Of a stretch of DNA of 64,000 nucleotides, positions 60,380 through 64,000 are shown in pieces. The translations under genes and the position numbers were made by a program. Origin of the DNA: Lates calcarifer (taxonomy: Eukaryota; Chordata; Actinopteri; Centropomidae); contig NC_066844.1 in assembly GCF_001640805.2 (NCBI RefSeq), positions 16,111,543 through 16,175,542 on the forward strand. Reading direction: 5' to 3'. The notes below the pieces were generated by a model, which was not told the origin of the DNA, made no database searches, and worked only from the letters and a program-made list of their open reading frames with translations. Numbering within the stretch: position 1 is the first letter of the stretch; each line of letters starts with the position of its first letter.

Positions 60380-61734
60380 TGCTTACGTACATCTGTATAT
60401 ACAGTTTGTACAGTATGTATATGCACTCTCCTACATCATACAGTACATTAAGAAAACCTAGATCACTGGCTTCTATTATTTTGCTATATCACATACACAG
60501 TCAATACACCCACACAACACACACACAACTATAGGTCTCAAGTCATGTCAAGGGTCAGATCGGCAGAGGTCAACAGGTTTTCTCAGCCCTCTTCAGCTAC
60601 TCACGGATTGATTGATCACAGTGTAAACAGATGGGGCAACACCAGTAGCTCACATACTTAAAAACATCACTTCCATCCAACCAATGGAGCCAAACTCCAT
60701 TTCATAGGCACTTATTCTACTGGCTTTCAGAGGCTGATAAAAATCTTCTTCTATGACTGTGTAAATAGCTACAAATTGAAAACGGCCCTTACAAACAGTC
60801 CAAAATTTAACAAGAAAAGGCACAATATAAGTGAAGAGACATCTCACTGGGAGGTATTGTATTTCATTTTCAAAAGACAGTTTAATATTTTCCTTAGTTT
60901 AATTTCTCCTTTTTCCAGTACAATCTTGTGACATTTTCCATTTCACTTAATCCAGTCTAGTTATGCTTTTTTAAGGTGTTGAACTCATTTAAAAGAGTTG
61001 GTTTGCTGTTTGGCTCTGACAGACTAATGGCAGCTGCTCTGACAGAGTCCAACTCTAAACACAAAGCAGTAGGAAGCCTCTGCTCCTTCACACGTGTCCC
61101 ACAAATCCTGCTTTTACATATGTTAAGGAAAATAAACACCTATTGCTTCCCCTGCCCTGTCTCTCTTCCTTCTTTCTGCTCTGTCTCTCCTCTGCTCTGT
61201 CTCAGTCATATGAGGGTGTATAAACACGAGCCTCTGTGGATCAGTGCGCACAGAGACAGGATATGAGAGATTCCCCTCACCTCTCCCTTTTGAACCTGCG
61301 TCACAGACAGCGAAAAGTGGCTCCTCTCCAAAAAAGGGCCATAGAGGGGTCAGCTCTGCTCTGCTACATGCCTGTTGATACAGTTTCAAGCTCAGCATCC
61401 CAGCAGAGGAAGCAGAACTCCCTCATTGCTCTGTATGGACTCTGACTATCGTAACTCAGAGTTCATACCACAACAACTGAGCTGTCAGTACATGGTTGTG
61501 ATTGCACATACTGCACACACAAACATGCAGACTCAGACACAGAGTTTCACCTTTTAAAACTGAATCCAGAGTGAGTGAGGCTGAGCAGGAGGGCAAACAG
61601 CAAGAGAAATCAAACACACTGGAAGGAGTTAGACTAGGGCCCTGAGGGGCCAAAGGGCCCTGCGAGGATTAAGAGAATGGAAGTAAGAAAATGTGCTAGG
61701 AGGCCTGTGTGTCTACTGGTTAAAACTGGCAGAA

Positions 61735-62275
61735 AATTAATTAACGACTACTTTGACATTTATTGTTTTTTTTTTTTTTTTGTCAGTGCTGAAATGCCAA
61801 TTATTTTATTACTCCAGCTTCTCAAATGTGAAGATTAGCTGCTTTTCCTTGACTTACATTACATAGAACTGAATATCTTTGGGTTTTGAATTGCTTATTA
61901 GCCATAACAGGGAATATAAAGACATCACCTTGGGTTATAGTTAATTATGGTGGCCATTTTTGACTGTATTTCTATTTTTTTATAGACCAAATAAATAATT
62001 GATAAATTAACAAACAGATGATAGACACATAATAGGACTATCCATGACTGGTTAAAGCTTCTGAAATGTGAATATTTGATGGTTTCCATAATATTAAAAA
62101 CAATATCCTTGGATTTTGGACAGTTGGTTAGGCAAAACAAACAATCTGAATATGTCAGCTTTGACTATAAGAAGCTGTGGTGGGAATTTTGACTTTTTAT
62201 TTTATGGACTAAATGATTAGTTGATTGATTAAGAAAACATTCAATAGATTAATCAGTGATGAAAATAGTGCTGCC
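61735..62275 (+). repeat. dispersed repeat A, two copies in tandem
   Basis: The block set cagcttctcaaatgtgaaga, atctttgggttttgaattgc, caccttgggttatag appears at about 61800-61940 and again as agcttctgaaatgtgaatat, ccttggattttggacagttg at about 62055-62135. The second ends gaaaatagtgctgcccta. Confidence 0.6.
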
Positions 62276-64000
62276 CTAGTTTGATGACTATCAATACAAT
62301 TATGTGAACTGTGTGATAGACATCATGTTGTACCACCATCATCAACACCAAATGAGGAAATATGTTTTGGAAGAATGACAATGAAGTTGTTGTGGATGCT
62401 CGTGGTGAATCTGATCAGTAAAAACCCAGTTCTAAAAGAGGCCGCAACTGTATAAATCCTAGAGTTGGAGCAGCATCATTTCACCTGTTGGTACCAGTTG
62501 AAGGAAACCCAAGTCAGCAAGTCTTTTCTAACAGCCATAACCTTAATGGAGGAAGCAGAGAAGGGATCAACTAAGGATTGAAGAGGAGGAGGGGAAAGCA
62601 GAGAGGAAGAGAGGTGTGGCGGGAAGGAGTCTGGATTGAGAGGTGTTTCATAATCCCCGCCGCCAGATCCTTTACCTCAGATTGCCAGGACCCAGCTGTT
62701 GGGGTGGGGAAGCTCTGTGGCTGATTCAGAGGCTGGCCTAGGAAAAATATATGTATAACTACAGTAAAGGGAAGATCAGGAACACATTTTTCATCCCAGG
62801 GGTGGACTGTTCACTCTCAATCACATTCCTTCCTCCCTTCTTTGTTTGTGTGCTTCCCCAATTCAAATGTGTGAAAAAGGGGATTCATATGAAGTGGCTT
62901 CTAGGCTGAGAAGGTGAAAGTGCACAAGAGCTGGAGATATATGCGGCATGGCCATATGCTACAGTTAATCAGGTGATGTTCCAGGTGCCTGAGTCGACTA
63001 TGTCAGACCCTGTCGACTTCACTTACACCTATCCCTCCACAGTCCTCATACCACCACGTTAATAAATTACTATCTAATAACCCATCTCAGGCTCATTACT
63101 CAAACTCAAATTGGAGCGGTTTAGATCAAATCTGAGATCAGCCCACAGCACTTTAGATCACAAAAATAAAGGGCTCACGATAAAAAAAGCCATAATTTTC
63201 AGCATGGTGACTGCAGCTCATAAATGTCATAAAGCAGGACTGGTGTGCGATGGGGGAGCAGAGAGTGGGGGTTGGCGGGTGTACACAGTAAAGAGTTGGG
63301 TAAAGAGTGAAAAGAGAGAAACTCAGGCTCTACGTTTGAAGCACTACTAATCTTATCATGTCATCTAGTGGTCAGAGGTGGTATTACACAACAAGAGATG
63401 TTGGGGCTTGAAATTTGGAGATCCTGACAAAATGACAAACATCACTAGAGGATGAAATATAATTAGAGTCTTGATTAAAAAGACTGCCCTGTGTATTTTC
63501 ACATAATGAATACAAATTAACACCCAGACAACATGAGCAGCTTATATCTGGGACTTGGAACAAGTGTGTACACTTTCAGAAAGTCCTGAACAAAGTCTTG
63601 CTGATGTTAATTAATACGCCCTCGTTTTCAGTGTGCAGAACAAAGTCATTTTTCACGGCACAACTTTATTCACCACAATCTGAATCTTACTGATTTCATG
63701 CTCTGCTCAGCTGGAACCCAAAAGGTGCTGACTCAGCGGACAACTTGACAGAACAGACCACTGTAAAGATTAATGTGGTGCAAAAATAAAAAGAATTTAA
63801 TGCCAATTGGTCAATAGTCCAGATGGAGATTTTAAATGAAAGCTGGGTCCCTTTAGGGGTGTGCTGTGTAAAATCCAACACCTATCCACAGGCAGTTGCG
63901 ATGATATGGATGTGTGTTGGCACTACAATGCAAACTCGATCGCCAAATTAGTCAAACCTCCACTCCACCTTCCAACTCCAGTCCAGCCTCCCCACTGCGG

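Larger units (their letters stand above)
55622..64000 (-). other. probable slc25a26 intron, second part
   Basis: Repeat-B copy at 56198-56425, (GGCT)n at about 56842-56868, SINE-like fragment at 59290-59400, repeat-A copies at 59405-59700 and 61735-62275, and the long-armed element at 59769-60379. From 62280 to the end nothing recognised. Confidence 0.5.

Noticed and set aside
60650..60847. 65-codon minus-strand frame with hydrophobic start
   Set aside because: AT-rich intronic sequence with no recognised domain, splice sites or start context.

Overview
This window is from a bony fish, most likely a spiny-rayed (acanthomorph) teleost. The evidence is split genes with GT-AG introns, very dense (CA/GT)n microsatellites, and dispersed repeats of types common in acanthomorph genomes. 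It holds the 3' parts of two protein genes that converge tail to tail. I recognise them as lrig1 (+ strand) and slc25a26 (- strand). From recalled knowledge of human chromosome 3p14.1, LRIG1 and SLC25A26 are also convergent neighbours, so this is conserved synteny and supports calling the receptor lrig1 rather than lrig2 or lrig3.

Layout. 1-2796 is intron of lrig1; the exons for the signal peptide and first leucine-rich repeats lie off the left edge. 2797-18330 carries 15 coding exons of lrig1 (931 codons plus stop): leucine-rich repeats joined by phase-2 introns, a cysteine-rich C-terminal LRR cap, three Ig domains on phase-1 exons, one transmembrane helix and a cytoplasmic tail. 18331 to about 20250 is the probable lrig1 3'UTR, ending at a good poly(A) signal at 20229-20234. 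22439-41452 (minus) carries the last five coding exons of slc25a26 (116 codons plus stop, the C-terminal 40 percent of the carrier). The 3' ends may overlap around 20145-20250. From 41453 to the right edge I find no further slc25a26 exon and no other convincing gene, so this is probably one very long slc25a26 intron of at least 22.5 kb.

The non-coding part is full of old mobile-element copies: two TTAA-type inverted-repeat elements (54671-55621 and 21305-21519), a long-armed palindromic element (59769-60379) with a fragment of the same family in lrig1 (about 1150-1430), several copies of two other dispersed repeats, and tRNA-SINE remnants. Microsatellites sit unusually close to several splice sites in both genes and are the most testable sequence-specific feature here.

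The two genes do not work in one pathway. Lrig1 is a plasma-membrane negative regulator of receptor tyrosine kinases; Slc25a26 imports S-adenosylmethionine into mitochondria. Their link is positional. I found no new multi-gene system. The most interesting points are the possible 3' overlap, the repeat tracts at splice sites, an insertion in the first Ig domain, and a GC-rich inverted-repeat module at 31482-31684. All identifications come from reading translations and recalled family sequences; no search was run.
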